From an uncultured Bacteroidales bacterium (lineage in GTDB: Bacteria > Bacteroidota > Bacteroidia > Bacteroidales > P3): 64,000 nt of DNA. The notes under the pieces are model-generated. The model worked only from the letters and a program-made list of their open reading frames with translations, was not told the origin of the DNA and did not search any database. This document shows, piece by piece, positions 39,408 through 48,184 of the stretch; the first letter of the stretch is position 1, and each line of letters begins with the position of its first letter. The stretch is from NCBI GenBank assembly GCA_947167075.1, contig CAMVGR010000001.1, positions 62,001-126,000 of the forward strand, given 5' to 3'. The position numbers and the translations under genes are program-made.

Positions 39408-40286
39408 TTAGTATTCCCACATATCATTTTCAATATCAAATATCTTGTCTTCTATTTTCTCCGATTCCAAGATGGCATCCTCGCCGGTCAAATATTGTGA
39501 AATCTCACGGTTGTGTCTGTTGGATTCACGAGTAATGTAGCTGTCGAAATATCTTTGAATAAAGATGTCGTCATAGGAGCGCTCTGCCACATCGTTGTGT
39601 TCGTCGTATGCATTTGCATTCACAAGTACTTGGCGAACACGCATTCTGTCCATAGGTACCCAGAAACTCCATTCGTTTACTTCTTCGCTTTCGCCAGAAC
39701 GGAGGATGTTTTTGGAGAAACGGAATGAAAGGCCGGTGATACGAACTTTTTGACGAGTGTCTTGTTTGTCAATATACCAGTACTCTTTAAGTTTGAAGAG
39801 ACGTACACTGGCAGGGTCAAACTCTTCGGGAATGGTGTCGTTGAAGACTTCCTGTTCGCCGAATTCGTCCTCTTCACCGTAGCGGATCTTCAGTTGACGA
39901 CCTTGTAGGTTTGCAACGGCCTTGCTCCACTCTTGTGGTACAAGCATATCATCATCTTCATAAACATCAAACTCGCCATTAGCAGCAGCTCCCATAATAA
40001 GATTGACAAGGTTAATACGTCCTTGTTCGTTCTTTCCCTGTTCTATGGGATAGTAGAAGAATTGGTTGAAGCTCTCATTAAGGTCAATCTGACGCCATAC
40101 AACCATCTCCCATACTCTATCCGTCTGACGTACGGGAGCATAAGGAACCGCTTTCTTGCCTGTTGATAGTATCTTGTTATAGAATTCGTTAGGATTCTGT
40201 CCGTCTTCTGCATCAATAATGCTTTGTGCGTTGGCACTCATAAGTAGTGCTGTGACCGCGAAGATACTTAACAATACCTTTTTCAT
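39408..40286 (-). CDS. gldN: T9SS ring protein GldN/PorN
   Basis: 292 residues; signal peptide MKKVLLSIFAVTALLMSANAQ. Family blocks: DRVWEMVVWRQIDLNESFNQFFYYP, YEDDDMLVP, KEYWYIDKQDTR, FWVPMDRMRVRQVLVNANAYDEHND and GEDAILESEKIEDKIFDIENDMWEY. Periplasmic partner of GldK in the T9SS ring. Directly after gldM (33-base gap) in the canonical gldKLMN order, which makes this the primary copy. Confidence 0.95.
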   Translation of the reverse strand: MKKVLLSIFAVTALLMSANAQSIIDAEDGQNPNEFYNKILSTGKKAVPYAPVRQTDRVWEMVVWRQIDLNESFNQFFYYPIEQGKNEQGRINLVNLIMGAAANGEFDVYEDDDMLVPQEWSKAVANLQGRQLKIRYGEEDEFGEQEVFNDTIPEEFDPASVRLFKLKEYWYIDKQDTRQKVRITGLSFRFSKNILRSGESEEVNEWSFWVPMDRMRVRQVLVNANAYDEHNDVAERSYDDIFIQRYFDSYITRESNRHNREISQYLTGEDAILESEKIEDKIFDIENDMWEY

Positions 40287-40319
40287 ATTGATAGATTTTT
40301 TAATTTGTCAATATTTATG

Positions 40320-41969
40320 TTACTTGTTAATGGTTAAAATACAACTACTTGTCCGAGGCACACCATCTGGCATCATTACTTTTGCGTCGACATAAATCTT
40401 ATCGCCACGGTTAGCTCGCTTAATTGCACTTAACAGGTCGGGTTCAAAGTTGTTTCCTTGCATTTGGAAAGGTTTATTGCCCACAAACACTTCCAAACTC
40501 ATGACACGTATGCTACCCTTGGGTATTTTGAATGTAAATCCTTCGCCTGCTCTTGCCACAACTTGTGCTCCAGATGCAAGATTAGCACGCGATACTTTTG
40601 CACCATTGGAGAATCCTCCTACTGTGATGACAGGGTCGGGGATAGGTTTGACCTGGAATGTGGGTTGCCCCATACGTTGTGCACCCTTGTCAATAATGGC
40701 ATCTACGCCGATAACCATCTTTTTACCACCTGTGGCCGGTTTGACGAGATATTTGCCTTCTCCCTCTGTTGGGGTCAGCGTTCCTTGTCCTTCAATGATG
40801 GATGCTTTGACATTACGTCCATCCACACCAGGCACAGAAACGGTGATGGGATTGTCAATGCCCGCATAGAGAACCTGCATATTGTCAAGTGAAACAACAG
40901 CTACTGGCTTTGCAACAAAGTAATTGTCGCTAATCGGATATTCTTTAATACCTCCATCAGGATTTGTGACGTAGGCAATGCCCGTAACCTTCTGTGGACC
41001 TAAGTTATTACATACTGTCCGATAGTGTACGGAACCACTATCAGTAGAGTTCAGTTGTTGGCCATTTACTGTAGCAGTAAAATGTTGCTTTGAGTCATAT
41101 GCTGCTACATTAATATCAGTTTCATAAACACCACCCTGAATAATATAACTCGATTTGGGGCGAGAAATCATTGCGATTTGGTCGAACGAGAAGTCTCCCT
41201 TGCTGACGTGTTTGTATAGTGTATTAACGGCATCGAATTCAGCATTCATTGTCTCTGCCTTCAATCGTGTCAGTGTGACAAGTGAAGAACCAGAAACCAC
41301 CTCGTTAAAGTTGACTACTTCCCATTCTTGTGGGTTATTGTCGGGATCAAGGACTTTGTTCTCTACGTTGAGGGCAATGTTTACACTGGAGGAGTCTTCT
41401 CCTAGTATTTCTTTAAGCCGACGTTTATATTCAATGATTTTGGCTTTCAGCTCAGGACCTTTTCCGGCTTTTTCTGCAGCAAATAAGTTTGTACTTTCAT
41501 GTAGCTCATCCATCTTTAGCCAACGGAATCCAGCCAAGTCAATTGCCTTTTTTATGCTGTCGAAGTTTGGACTACCATCAGCATTGACTACGCTCATTTT
41601 ATAGCTATACTTCGGATTTTCTGGATCTGGATGGATTTCAGCAGTTGCACTGACTTTTGCCATTAAGACATATTCTAGACTGTCAATGTAACTTCCCATT
41701 TCATAGGAAAGACGACGTACCTCCTGTGCTTTATCGTAATCTTCTTGAACCTTGTCTTTACTATTTGCTAATGCGGCATCGAAATTGGCGTATGTGTCGT
41801 CTAGTTTTATCTGAAGATTCTCATTGCTCTTTGTCATGGCAGATCCTACGGTTTTGAATCCGTCAACTACCTGTGCTGACACATTCAGAGCAAGCATGGC
41901 GGTGTACACAAGGTACATCATTGTTATCATTTTTTGTCTCGGGGTTTCCGGACAGTTTGTTGCACCCAT
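40320..41969 (-). CDS. gldM: T9SS motor/shaft protein GldM/PorM
   Basis: 549 residues. N-terminal cytoplasmic start (MGATNCPETPRQKMI) and a single membrane helix at about 15-33 (TMMYLVYTAMLALNVSAQV), then a long periplasmic part: helical D1 (about 40-220) and beta-sandwich domains D2-D4 (YIIQGGVYETDINVAAYDS, VYAGIDNPITVSVPG in the form VLYAGIDNPITVSVPG, VGGFSNGAKVSRANL). Family knowledge: a GldM dimer is rotated by GldL and reaches up to the GldKN ring to transmit proton-motive energy. Length and order are as usual. Confidence 0.96.
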   Translation of the reverse strand: MGATNCPETPRQKMITMMYLVYTAMLALNVSAQVVDGFKTVGSAMTKSNENLQIKLDDTYANFDAALANSKDKVQEDYDKAQEVRRLSYEMGSYIDSLEYVLMAKVSATAEIHPDPENPKYSYKMSVVNADGSPNFDSIKKAIDLAGFRWLKMDELHESTNLFAAEKAGKGPELKAKIIEYKRRLKEILGEDSSSVNIALNVENKVLDPDNNPQEWEVVNFNEVVSGSSLVTLTRLKAETMNAEFDAVNTLYKHVSKGDFSFDQIAMISRPKSSYIIQGGVYETDINVAAYDSKQHFTATVNGQQLNSTDSGSVHYRTVCNNLGPQKVTGIAYVTNPDGGIKEYPISDNYFVAKPVAVVSLDNMQVLYAGIDNPITVSVPGVDGRNVKASIIEGQGTLTPTEGEGKYLVKPATGGKKMVIGVDAIIDKGAQRMGQPTFQVKPIPDPVITVGGFSNGAKVSRANLASGAQVVARAGEGFTFKIPKGSIRVMSLEVFVGNKPFQMQGNNFEPDLLSAIKRANRGDKIYVDAKVMMPDGVPRTSSCILTINK

Positions 41970-42026
41970 TATTTAATTCCTTTCTTAAAGTTACACGTAA
42001 GTTTTAAGTTAGACGTGTGGTTTGGA

Positions 42027-42890
42027 TTAAAGGCGGGTTTGCATGGCTGCAAGCATATTGCCATAGACATTATTAAGTTCAGCCACTTTACGAGTAAGTG
42101 CATCAACTTGTTCTTTGTATTTCATAATGCCATCGGCCGAGTCGGTGAAGTTAGAGAGCATGTTGGCCATCTTCTCTTCAAACTCCTTGTTGAGTTTCAT
42201 CTGAGATGATGCATTGTTGATTTGCATCTCATACATGGCATTGATGCTACTCAAGCTGGCAGACATCTTTTTCATTTCCTCAACATAACTCACTTCACCA
42301 CCCAGCGACTCAGCTGTTTCTCTATAAATGGTAGACAAGGTGGAGATTGCCTCGGGTGCTCCTTGCATACTTTCGAGTAGACGCCCTGCTTGACCTGCAA
42401 CGCCATCAAGGTTGCTGACAAACTTGTCTGTGGCGGCTGTTACACCAGCCATGTTGTTCATAGAATTGGCACTTTCTGCCAGGTTTTGCATGCCTTGTCC
42501 AAGACGATCAATCAGTTCCGGACTAATGTTGGCATCTTCCAGCATTTTATCCAATTTAGCTGATAAGGGATCTTTGCTAATGGGTAGGGTTGTATCTATT
42601 GGGTTTCCGTCTTCATCAACAGCCTGTTCAACAGGATTATCCTCTATCATCCCAGCTAATTCTGGATACACCAAACTCCAGTCCCATTCTTTGTGAGGCG
42701 GTTCGAATGCAGAGAGGAAGAAGATGACGGTTTCTGTACCCATACCTGCAATCAGCATGATATTAGCACCAGGCCAGTGCATGATTTTAAACAGAGCACC
42801 AATGATAACGACTGCTGCACCCCATCCATAGAGGTAACCCATGAAAGTTTTGTAAGTCTTACTGCGAACGAGATTGTCTATGAAACTCAT
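42027..42890 (-). CDS. gldL: T9SS motor stator protein GldL/PorL
   Basis: 287 residues. Two membrane helices at about 15-36 (FMGYLYGWGAAVVIIGALFK) and 42-62 (ANIMLIAGMGTETVIFFLSA) with the conserved KIMHWPG turn and the intramembrane Glu53 in GMGTETV, equivalent to the Glu shown to be needed for proton-driven rotation in F. johnsoniae GldL. The rest is a cytoplasmic, partly coiled-coil domain (about 110-285). Inner membrane; works with GldM. Confidence 0.95.
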   Translation of the reverse strand: MSFIDNLVRSKTYKTFMGYLYGWGAAVVIIGALFKIMHWPGANIMLIAGMGTETVIFFLSAFEPPHKEWDWSLVYPELAGMIEDNPVEQAVDEDGNPIDTTLPISKDPLSAKLDKMLEDANISPELIDRLGQGMQNLAESANSMNNMAGVTAATDKFVSNLDGVAGQAGRLLESMQGAPEAISTLSTIYRETAESLGGEVSYVEEMKKMSASLSSINAMYEMQINNASSQMKLNKEFEEKMANMLSNFTDSADGIMKYKEQVDALTRKVAELNNVYGNMLAAMQTRL

Positions 42891-42945
42891 AATATTATAT
42901 ATTTATGTGTTTGCTTAAATGTGTTTACTTTTTGTTTGAAGATTT

Positions 42946-44313
42946 TTATCTAGCAACATTACTTGCTGTGCGCAGGTTGTCTCCCTTCACACGACCTAAA
43001 TACGGCTGTACGCAACGGAATCCGATGTAGCATTTCGCTGTATCCATGAATTCGAAGTCACGTGTTTGAACTTGAATAAAGTACTTCTGGTCTTTCCAAC
43101 TACCGCCACGAATCACTTTTCTCTTGGTAGTCAGTGGCTCGTCGTCTTGGGGATCATAAGTATAAACCGGTGTTACTGCATTGGAGATGACATTGCTTGA
43201 CTCGCTATATGCATCAAGGCACCACTCACTTACATTTCCAGACATATCATATAGGCCATAGTCGTTAGGAGCATAGTGTCCAACCATCAGTGTCTTTACA
43301 CCGCCGTCGTCGTCATAAGCACCACGTAGGGGCTCGTAGTTGGCGAGGAAGCATCCATTTGGATTACGCACATAGGGACCTCCCCAAGGATAGCTTTGTG
43401 CGGCTATACCACCGCGTGCAGCATATTCCCATTCGGCTTCAGTAGGTAGACGGAAGTCGTTCAATGTGGAATAATCGATGCTCTCCAAATAGTTGTTTAG
43501 CATGTTACTACGCCATACACAGAAGGCACGGGCCTGTCTCCAGCTGACACCTACTACGGGGTAATTGTCGTAAGCTGGCGAAGAAAAATAACTACGTGTG
43601 TAGTCCTCATTCATTGAGTATGTGTAGTCGTGCACCCAACAAAGTGTGTCAGGATAGATATTAATGTATTCGCGTTGGATTTGGCTGGCCCTGTTGTTCA
43701 ATCCCTTGGGGCGTACACCAAACGATGTTCCTTTATATTCCGATTTGCCGGCAACGTTGTTCTCTTTCTTTGCCACATCGTTATAATCTATATAATAGTA
43801 CTCATAATTCAACTTGGAAGCATCGACTACGCGGCGGTGGTTAATGTCGATAAGGTAGAATCCACCAGCCATCAAAGCCTCGCGCACTTCCTGGTCTTTG
43901 TAGTCTATCTTTGTTTTATAGTTCAAAATGGGGGGATCCAGCGGCTCGCCATATTCATCTTCCTCGATTAGGAATCCATCTATACCGGCTTCACCAAGAA
44001 TGCGGCGTGCTACGGAGTCACGAACTGCATAAACAAATTGACGATACTCGTTGTTGGTTATTTCTGTTTCATCCATAAAGAAAGATCCAATCTGCATTTT
44101 ACGTGGAGATTGTGTCTGGTTTTCGCCGTATGTCACGTTCTGAACACCAGCACCCATTGTATAGTTGCCTTGATTGATAAACACCATACCTTTGAGGTCA
44201 ATATCCTCAAAATAAGGACGGTCGTTCACGCCGACAAGTTCTCCTTGATTAGAAGAACCACAGCTGTATAGAATGGCTGTTGCAGCGATCAGGATGAATG
44301 CAAATCTTTTCAT
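42946..44313 (-). CDS. gldK: T9SS outer-membrane ring lipoprotein GldK/PorK
   Basis: 455 residues. Lipoprotein signal peptide with lipobox LYSC (Cys18) followed by GSSNQ. Formylglycine-generating-enzyme-like fold from about 40 to 440: GNYTMGAG, SFFMDETEITNNEYRQF, DNYPVVGVSWRQARAFCVWRS, LPTEAEWEYAARGG, YDMSGNVSEWCLD, VIRGGSWKDQKYFIQ, YIGFRCV. The fold is retained without the sulfatase-activating role. Family knowledge: about 32-fold ring with GldN attached to the outer membrane. It follows porP by 77 bases. Confidence 0.95.
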   Translation of the reverse strand: MKRFAFILIAATAILYSCGSSNQGELVGVNDRPYFEDIDLKGMVFINQGNYTMGAGVQNVTYGENQTQSPRKMQIGSFFMDETEITNNEYRQFVYAVRDSVARRILGEAGIDGFLIEEDEYGEPLDPPILNYKTKIDYKDQEVREALMAGGFYLIDINHRRVVDASKLNYEYYYIDYNDVAKKENNVAGKSEYKGTSFGVRPKGLNNRASQIQREYINIYPDTLCWVHDYTYSMNEDYTRSYFSSPAYDNYPVVGVSWRQARAFCVWRSNMLNNYLESIDYSTLNDFRLPTEAEWEYAARGGIAAQSYPWGGPYVRNPNGCFLANYEPLRGAYDDDGGVKTLMVGHYAPNDYGLYDMSGNVSEWCLDAYSESSNVISNAVTPVYTYDPQDDEPLTTKRKVIRGGSWKDQKYFIQVQTRDFEFMDTAKCYIGFRCVQPYLGRVKGDNLRTASNVAR

Positions 44314-44390
44314 ATTACTATCTATTTATTTGTTTTCTAAACGTATTATCCAATTATTTGTTTCAAATTTAACATTATTTCTATACTATA

Positions 44391-45449
44391 TTATAGTAGG
44401 AATCTTGTGGTTCGAGACGAGGTTGGCGGACGTTGTGGGCTGATGATGCGGAAGGTTCCGTTGACGAAAATCTCGAGTGAGCCAAAGCTTCGACCGGCCT
44501 TGAATGAACCTAGTTTCGATGTTGTTAGGTCGTAGGCGGCACCAATCCTTATCCAATTCAGGTTTGAAAAGTTCCAGTTTATACCGGCCAAGAATGTAAA
44601 GGCATCGTTCCAACGGTATCCCAGACCTCCCCAAAAAGCACTTTCGTAGTCGAGTATCAAAGCTGCCTCTGCTTGAAATATCGAGAAGTCGGCTGTTTTG
44701 GCTAGCACTGATGGCTTCAGTTTGAAAGAGGGGTTGTAGGGGAATGCGTATTCATATCCTGCCATTGCATATACAGTGCGTGCATTGGTGTAGGCTAGCT
44801 CGTCGCTGTGCGAAGCAAGCAGGTTCTTGACTGATAGGCTTAAATAGTATTCGCCTGGCACTTGGTAATATAGTCCTGTCGAAACATCTATCATCATCTC
44901 GCTAGCCTCTTGCCCATTCACGGTGGGGTCGATGGAGGATCCAGATGACTGACCCGGAATACCAGGAAGGTCGTCGGGTCCGCGCAGGTCGGCTGTGTTG
45001 AAGCTGAAGTTGTATAGGTTTGCTTCTATACCTGCTGCCAAATTGCCTCTACCCCAGTAGATACGGAAGGCATAGTCTAGATTGATGGTGGTATTGCTTC
45101 GGTAGCCAATGTTTTCGGAGTTGAAGGTGAGACCTAGTCCGCCATGTAGGAAATTGACGGGCAGATCGACCGAGGCTAGATAGTTGGTCGGTGTAACACC
45201 GGCTGCCAAGTCGGGGGCCGGAGCCTGCAGATCCAACCCCATCCACTGATTGTTGTAGATAAGGGTGAATGAAAGAGCACCCGAAGCACCAGCATAAGCA
45301 GGGTTATAGCTTAGCTGGTTGAACATAAAATGCGAGTACTGCCCCTCGTTTTGAGCGGTAGCTGATGCAAAAAATAGAGCCGTCATCGCAAAAAATGACG
45401 CTATTTTTCGTGCGCAACGATAGTTTATTTTCCTATGTTTTGTTGCCAC
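44391..45449 (-). CDS. porP: PorP/SprF family T9SS outer membrane protein
   Basis: 352 residues; 14-strand-type outer membrane beta-barrel of the PorP/SprF family. Visible: signal peptide ending ASATAQ, family start QYSHFMFNQLSYNPAYAGASG, and NNQWMGLDLQAP. In P. gingivalis PorP is essential for T9SS; in flavobacteria SprF paralogues help export type B cargo. The start is GTG at 45449 because no ATG precedes it; the ATG at residue 22 would leave too short a signal peptide. First gene of the series, with a -7 box about 78 bases upstream. Confidence 0.93.
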   Translation of the reverse strand: MATKHRKINYRCARKIASFFAMTALFFASATAQNEGQYSHFMFNQLSYNPAYAGASGALSFTLIYNNQWMGLDLQAPAPDLAAGVTPTNYLASVDLPVNFLHGGLGLTFNSENIGYRSNTTINLDYAFRIYWGRGNLAAGIEANLYNFSFNTADLRGPDDLPGIPGQSSGSSIDPTVNGQEASEMMIDVSTGLYYQVPGEYYLSLSVKNLLASHSDELAYTNARTVYAMAGYEYAFPYNPSFKLKPSVLAKTADFSIFQAEAALILDYESAFWGGLGYRWNDAFTFLAGINWNFSNLNWIRIGAAYDLTTSKLGSFKAGRSFGSLEIFVNGTFRIISPQRPPTSSRTTRFLL

Positions 45450-45526
45450 AACGGCTTGTTTTTTATTCTATTACACTTCAATAATTTCAAAAATACAGGC
45501 TGCAAATCAACCTCTATTTGATTGTG

Positions 45527-45534
45527 CAAAGATA
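45527..45534 (-). promoter_or_regulatory. Putative -7 box of the T9SS operon
   Basis: Minus strand TATCTTTG, matching TAnnTTTG. The -33 position is T-rich without a clear TTTG. A message from here would have a leader of about 70 bases before porP. Confidence 0.5.
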
Positions 45535-45603
45535 ATAATAATTATTTATTCCGAAAAAAAAAGTTTCAATTTTTTTTCATTTTCGAAGAAAAGCACCGTT
45601 TGG

Positions 45604-46335
45604 TTAGTCTGCTACCACCACTCGTGCTTGAGGGAAAATATCTTTCAGCGAGCGTCGTATTTGATCCACTCTTTGACGTGATTGGTGTATCTCGAGTGTC
45701 ATGCGAAGCATATTGCTTCCCTCCAGAGAATCTACGGTTACATACTCATGCAGTTCTGCTGGCAAACGTTGTGTTAGTGTGAAGGCTTCGCCGTGTGTCG
45801 CCGCGGTGCCAAGTAGCAGATTATATCTACCCATGGGTTTCGCAGGCGATTTGGCGATGGATTGGCTTATCGAGGCAGGTTGTTTGGGCGAAATGGTGGG
45901 TTGCTGACGTACTGTCTTGACGGAGTCGAAGAGGTATTCTTGCCTTCTCCATTGTCCCTCGTGTCCTGGAGGCAGGATACGTACTGTAACTGGCTGGCAA
46001 CCACGTATTCCAATGGCTGTGGCGGCACGGTGGCTCATGTCGATGACTCCTCGCTTGGGGCAGCGGTCGTTGACTTTCACAATCACTTGGCGACCATTGT
46101 TGCTGTTGGTGACCATAATGTAGGTTCCCAGTTTGATTTTCCAGTGGGCTGCCGTGAACTTGTTTTGGTCAAACACTTCGCCGCTAGCAGTTTTGCGACC
46201 TACAAATCTGTCGTGGTAGAAGGTTCCCTTGTTGGGATATTCGTAAGTGGTGTCGTCGTTCGAATAGTTTTGCGCATGTAGAGTGATGGCAAACAGCAAT
46301 ATCCATATCGTTGTTGTCAAGCGGCGGATTACCAT
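45604..46335 (-). CDS. RlpA-like double-psi beta-barrel protein with SPOR-like C-terminus
   Basis: About 243 residues from ATG 46335 (MVIRRLTTTIWILLFAITLHAQ, signal peptide); a longer frame to 46476 overlaps kdsC and is rejected. Double-psi beta-barrel at about 30-120: GTFYHDRFVGRKTASGEVFD, FTAAHWKIKLGTYIMVTN, VKVNDRCPKRGVIDMSHRAA. The conserved Asp in NDR is present. A Pro/Ser/Lys linker leads to a SPOR-like domain (about 165-243: YNLLLGTAATHGEAFTL). RlpA proteins are septal-ring lytic transglycosylases acting on stripped glycans; activity varies between phyla. The start overlaps kdsC by 7 bases. Confidence 0.82.
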   Translation of the reverse strand: MVIRRLTTTIWILLFAITLHAQNYSNDDTTYEYPNKGTFYHDRFVGRKTASGEVFDQNKFTAAHWKIKLGTYIMVTNSNNGRQVIVKVNDRCPKRGVIDMSHRAATAIGIRGCQPVTVRILPPGHEGQWRRQEYLFDSVKTVRQQPTISPKQPASISQSIAKSPAKPMGRYNLLLGTAATHGEAFTLTQRLPAELHEYVTVDSLEGSNMLRMTLEIHQSRQRVDQIRRSLKDIFPQARVVVAD

Positions 46336-46850
46336 ATTACTGCATCTTCGTGAAACCAGTTTCCGTGTAGCCGCAACACTTGCTCTATCACATCGCGTAC
46401 GGCCCCGTGTCCTCCGGCATGGATGGATATGTAGTCGGCTATCTCCTTTATCTCGATGGCGGCATCGGACGGGCATGTACCCACACCGGCACGTCGCACC
46501 AATGGATAGTCTGGTAGGTCGTCGCCCATAAAGAGTACTTGGCTGTCTGTCAGGTTATTCTCTTTAAGGAATCTCTCGTAGGTCACTATTTTGTCGCCGC
46601 AGCCGGTGTAGCAATGCTCCACGCCTAGCATGTGCATCCGGTTGTCGATGCTGGCCGAGGTAGCTCCGCTGATGACGGCAACGAGATACCCTTTCTTGAC
46701 TGCATATTGCACTGCGAATCCGTCCTTTATGTTCCCAGCCCGCACGGTCTCCTTGTCGGCATATACCCACACCGATCCGTCTGTCATCACGCCATCGAAG
46801 TCGAACACGAAGGCTTTTATCGGTTGCAGTTTTTCTTTGTAGTTTATCAT
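46329..46850 (-). CDS. kdsC: KdsC-like 3-deoxy-D-manno-octulosonate 8-phosphate phosphatase (HAD superfamily)
   Basis: 173 residues, the typical length of the cap-less C0 HAD phosphatase KdsC. Catalytic FVFDFDGVMTDG gives Asp17 and Asp19; motif II VISG (about 59-62), Lys in GCGDKIVTYERF, motif III GDDLPDYPLVRRAGV. It dephosphorylates KDO-8-P during lipopolysaccharide core synthesis; the HAD fold could also serve related nonulosonates. It lies downstream of the deacetylase-like gene (10 bases) and overlaps the RlpA gene. Confidence 0.88.
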   Translation of the reverse strand: MINYKEKLQPIKAFVFDFDGVMTDGSVWVYADKETVRAGNIKDGFAVQYAVKKGYLVAVISGATSASIDNRMHMLGVEHCYTGCGDKIVTYERFLKENNLTDSQVLFMGDDLPDYPLVRRAGVGTCPSDAAIEIKEIADYISIHAGGHGAVRDVIEQVLRLHGNWFHEDAVIW

Positions 46851-46860
46851 AGAGATGTTA

Positions 46861-48183
46861 TTATTCGCTTTGAGGATCAGCTAGGTGCAGCATTTGCTCG
46901 TATGTTTCGCGCCAACCGCTCCATCCATCTTTGTCGCTGAGGTTCTGATTGTGGACGATACAGCAGAATGTGCCATCCACCTTCCGTATCTTTTCGATAA
47001 TCTGTCTGTACAGTTCCACACCCTCTGCTGGAGAGATTTTCATGTACTTTTTCATGGCGGTATCCATGGTGCAGAATGGGTGGACAACTAGGTCTGTCTC
47101 TTTGTCGCGCTCCAGGTCGTAGAAGTGGAAGGACGTGGTGATTCCGGCCCTAAAACCTATGGTGTCGCTGTAGCCCATGGTGTAGTCGTGCTGCAGTCCT
47201 GCATGGTGTAGGATACGATAGCTGCGAGGTATTTGTAGCCGCAGAAAATGGTAGCGGCTGCGTACTATGTGCCGGTGCAGGATGTTTTGAAGCCGCCGTG
47301 TCTCGGTGTCTACATTGCCGGGCTGGTCTATCGACGAGTATCCTGGATGGATTCCTATTTTGGCGTGGTCGCCAAGATGTTGTATCAGCTGACGGGTATG
47401 GGGGTTATGGTAGCTCGACGGTTTGTCGTATTGGTCGTATTCGGCCAGCAATACGAAGAAGAGCAGGTGTGCATTGGCCGAGTTGTGGTGTTTTTCGATG
47501 ATGTAGTCGAATGTGTCGTAGGGGTCTTGCTCCTTATGCATCAGTACTCGTATACGCTGCTTCACTTCGCCTGGCGAGCGCCTGAGCAGCAGGTCGCGCA
47601 GTATGCCCATAGTGGTTCGGAACAGACCCTTGTGCAGATAGCACCATGCCGCGTCCACATCTATGGTCTGCACAAATTGGTAGTGTCGCGAGGGGAAAGC
47701 TGTGTTTGGATAGCGCTCCGCAATCAGGTTCTTCAGCATCAGGGCCCATTGTTCTACCACAGGTTCCATCGCAAATCCCTCGCTGACAGCCAGATGCTCG
47801 TTGGTTAGAAAGCGCCCGTGAATGTCCTCATGGTGTGGCAGGTATTCTTCGTAGCGGCTCACCATGTAGAAGGTAGCGGCAAAGGGGTCGAATGGGAGGT
47901 CGGTGCCGCGTCCGTATACGGGAAACAACATCCACTGCCCCTCCTGCTGAAAGGGGCGAGGCTCTTGGTTGTCTATCGATGTCTGAAAAAGCAGATCGCT
48001 GTTTTTAAGATAGATGCCGTCGCCTATCCGTTTGGGGCCATAGCTGATTTTGGCATCATTGTGACGAAGAAAGGCATCCTCGTCGGTAGTGATGCTGAAC
48101 TCGGTGTGCAACACATCGCGGAAAATGACATTCAGCGTGTAGCCCAACCGGTTGGAGAGTCGCGGTGTGTGAATGAGCAACAT
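46861..48183 (-). CDS. Polysaccharide deacetylase family protein
   Basis: About 440 residues, starting at ATG 48183 (MLLIHTPRLSNRL) or 48195 (MHPEM), which overlaps ldcA. I recognise it as the Bacteroidota protein usually named polysaccharide deacetylase family protein. N-terminal DUF7033-like half (LNVIFRDVLHTEFSITTDE ... FPVYGRGTDLPFDPFAATFYMVSRYEEY) and a C-terminal NodB-like half with QTIDVDAAWCYLH, KIGIHPGYSS, LRLQIPRSYRIL, MGYSDTIGFRAG. The Asp-Asp/His-rich pieces could bind metal but I cannot confirm a full NodB active site. Substrate unknown; sits among envelope genes. Confidence 0.75.
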   Translation of the reverse strand: MLLIHTPRLSNRLGYTLNVIFRDVLHTEFSITTDEDAFLRHNDAKISYGPKRIGDGIYLKNSDLLFQTSIDNQEPRPFQQEGQWMLFPVYGRGTDLPFDPFAATFYMVSRYEEYLPHHEDIHGRFLTNEHLAVSEGFAMEPVVEQWALMLKNLIAERYPNTAFPSRHYQFVQTIDVDAAWCYLHKGLFRTTMGILRDLLLRRSPGEVKQRIRVLMHKEQDPYDTFDYIIEKHHNSANAHLLFFVLLAEYDQYDKPSSYHNPHTRQLIQHLGDHAKIGIHPGYSSIDQPGNVDTETRRLQNILHRHIVRSRYHFLRLQIPRSYRILHHAGLQHDYTMGYSDTIGFRAGITTSFHFYDLERDKETDLVVHPFCTMDTAMKKYMKISPAEGVELYRQIIEKIRKVDGTFCCIVHNQNLSDKDGWSGWRETYEQMLHLADPQSE

Positions 48184-48184
48184 T

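Noticed and set aside
46336..46476. N-terminal extension of the RlpA-like protein
   Set aside because: It lies inside kdsC in another frame, and the signal peptide starts at ATG 46335.
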